Source of the DNA: an uncultured Eubacteriales bacterium
GTDB lineage: Bacteria; Bacillota; Clostridia; Peptostreptococcales; Anaerovoracaceae
Direction: 5' to 3'
Length of the DNA: 13,604 bases
Assembly (NCBI GenBank): GCA_900551415.1
Contig: URWB01000061.1
Coordinates: 1-13,604 of the forward strand
Position 1 is the stretch's first letter, and every line of letters begins with the position of its first letter. Positions 13,586 to 13,604 of the stretch are shown here, in pieces. A program made the position numbers and the translations under genes. The notes beneath the pieces were generated by a model. The model ran no database searches and was not told the DNA's origin. It was given only the letters and a program-made list of their open reading frames with translations.

Positions 13586-13604
13586 TCCTAACGGAGTCAA
13601 AAAA

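Noticed and set aside
5349..13604. A single new multi-gene system in the right block
   Set aside because: Genes alternate in strand with separate promoters and terminators and belong to known, unrelated families, so co-function is not supported.

Overview
The window joins two pieces of bacterial DNA that do not look alike. Bases 1 to about 5348 are GC-rich (for example 45 G/C in the 60 bases 3241-3300). They carry the conserved Firmicutes block cdaA-cdaR-glmM-glmS, preceded by the end of a gene for a fibronectin type III surface protein. Bases from about 5349 to 13604 are AT-rich (25 G/C in 5461-5520) and use A/T-ending codons throughout. They carry sigG, so this part comes from a spore-forming member of the Clostridia; gene style and content suggest a Lachnospiraceae-like gut anaerobe, but that family call is an inference. 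The left part also looks like a Clostridia-type Firmicute, but a GC-richer one.

Left block, all on +. A partial FN3 domain (to 373) ends before a strong hairpin. A promoter lying inside a perfect palindrome (501-532) leads into cdaA, the membrane diadenylate cyclase. cdaR, its membrane-anchored regulator, overlaps cdaA by 7 bases. glmM (phosphoglucosamine mutase) and glmS (glucosamine-6-phosphate synthase) follow, with structured spacers in between. Together these link c-di-AMP signalling to making amino-sugar precursors for the cell wall. glmS is cut: it follows its family up to residue 400 (TWA) and then runs into 21 unrelated residues and a stop, exactly where base composition changes. The simplest reading is that the sequence is chimeric (assembly join or recombination) at about 5346-5352.

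Right block. A Gfo/Idh/MocA oxidoreductase (+) with a terminator; a CorA-like metal transporter (+); sigG (-), convergent with corA; an orphan amino-acid-type binding lipoprotein (+), divergent from sigG with a near-consensus promoter; a large Xaa-Pro aminopeptidase (-), convergent with it and sharing a terminator; a pyrophosphate-type 6-phosphofructokinase (+), divergent from the peptidase; and a YihY/BrkB membrane protein (-), convergent with the kinase and sharing a terminator. The right edge ends in a promoter for a gene outside the window. These are mostly single-gene transcription units and do not form one pathway.

I found no CRISPR array, insertion sequence, tRNA, rRNA or toxin-antitoxin module, and no convincing new multi-gene system. 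What deserves a second look is the glmS junction, the palindrome over the cdaA promoter, the foldable spacers inside the cda-glm operon, and the inverted repeat in the leader of the peptidase gene.
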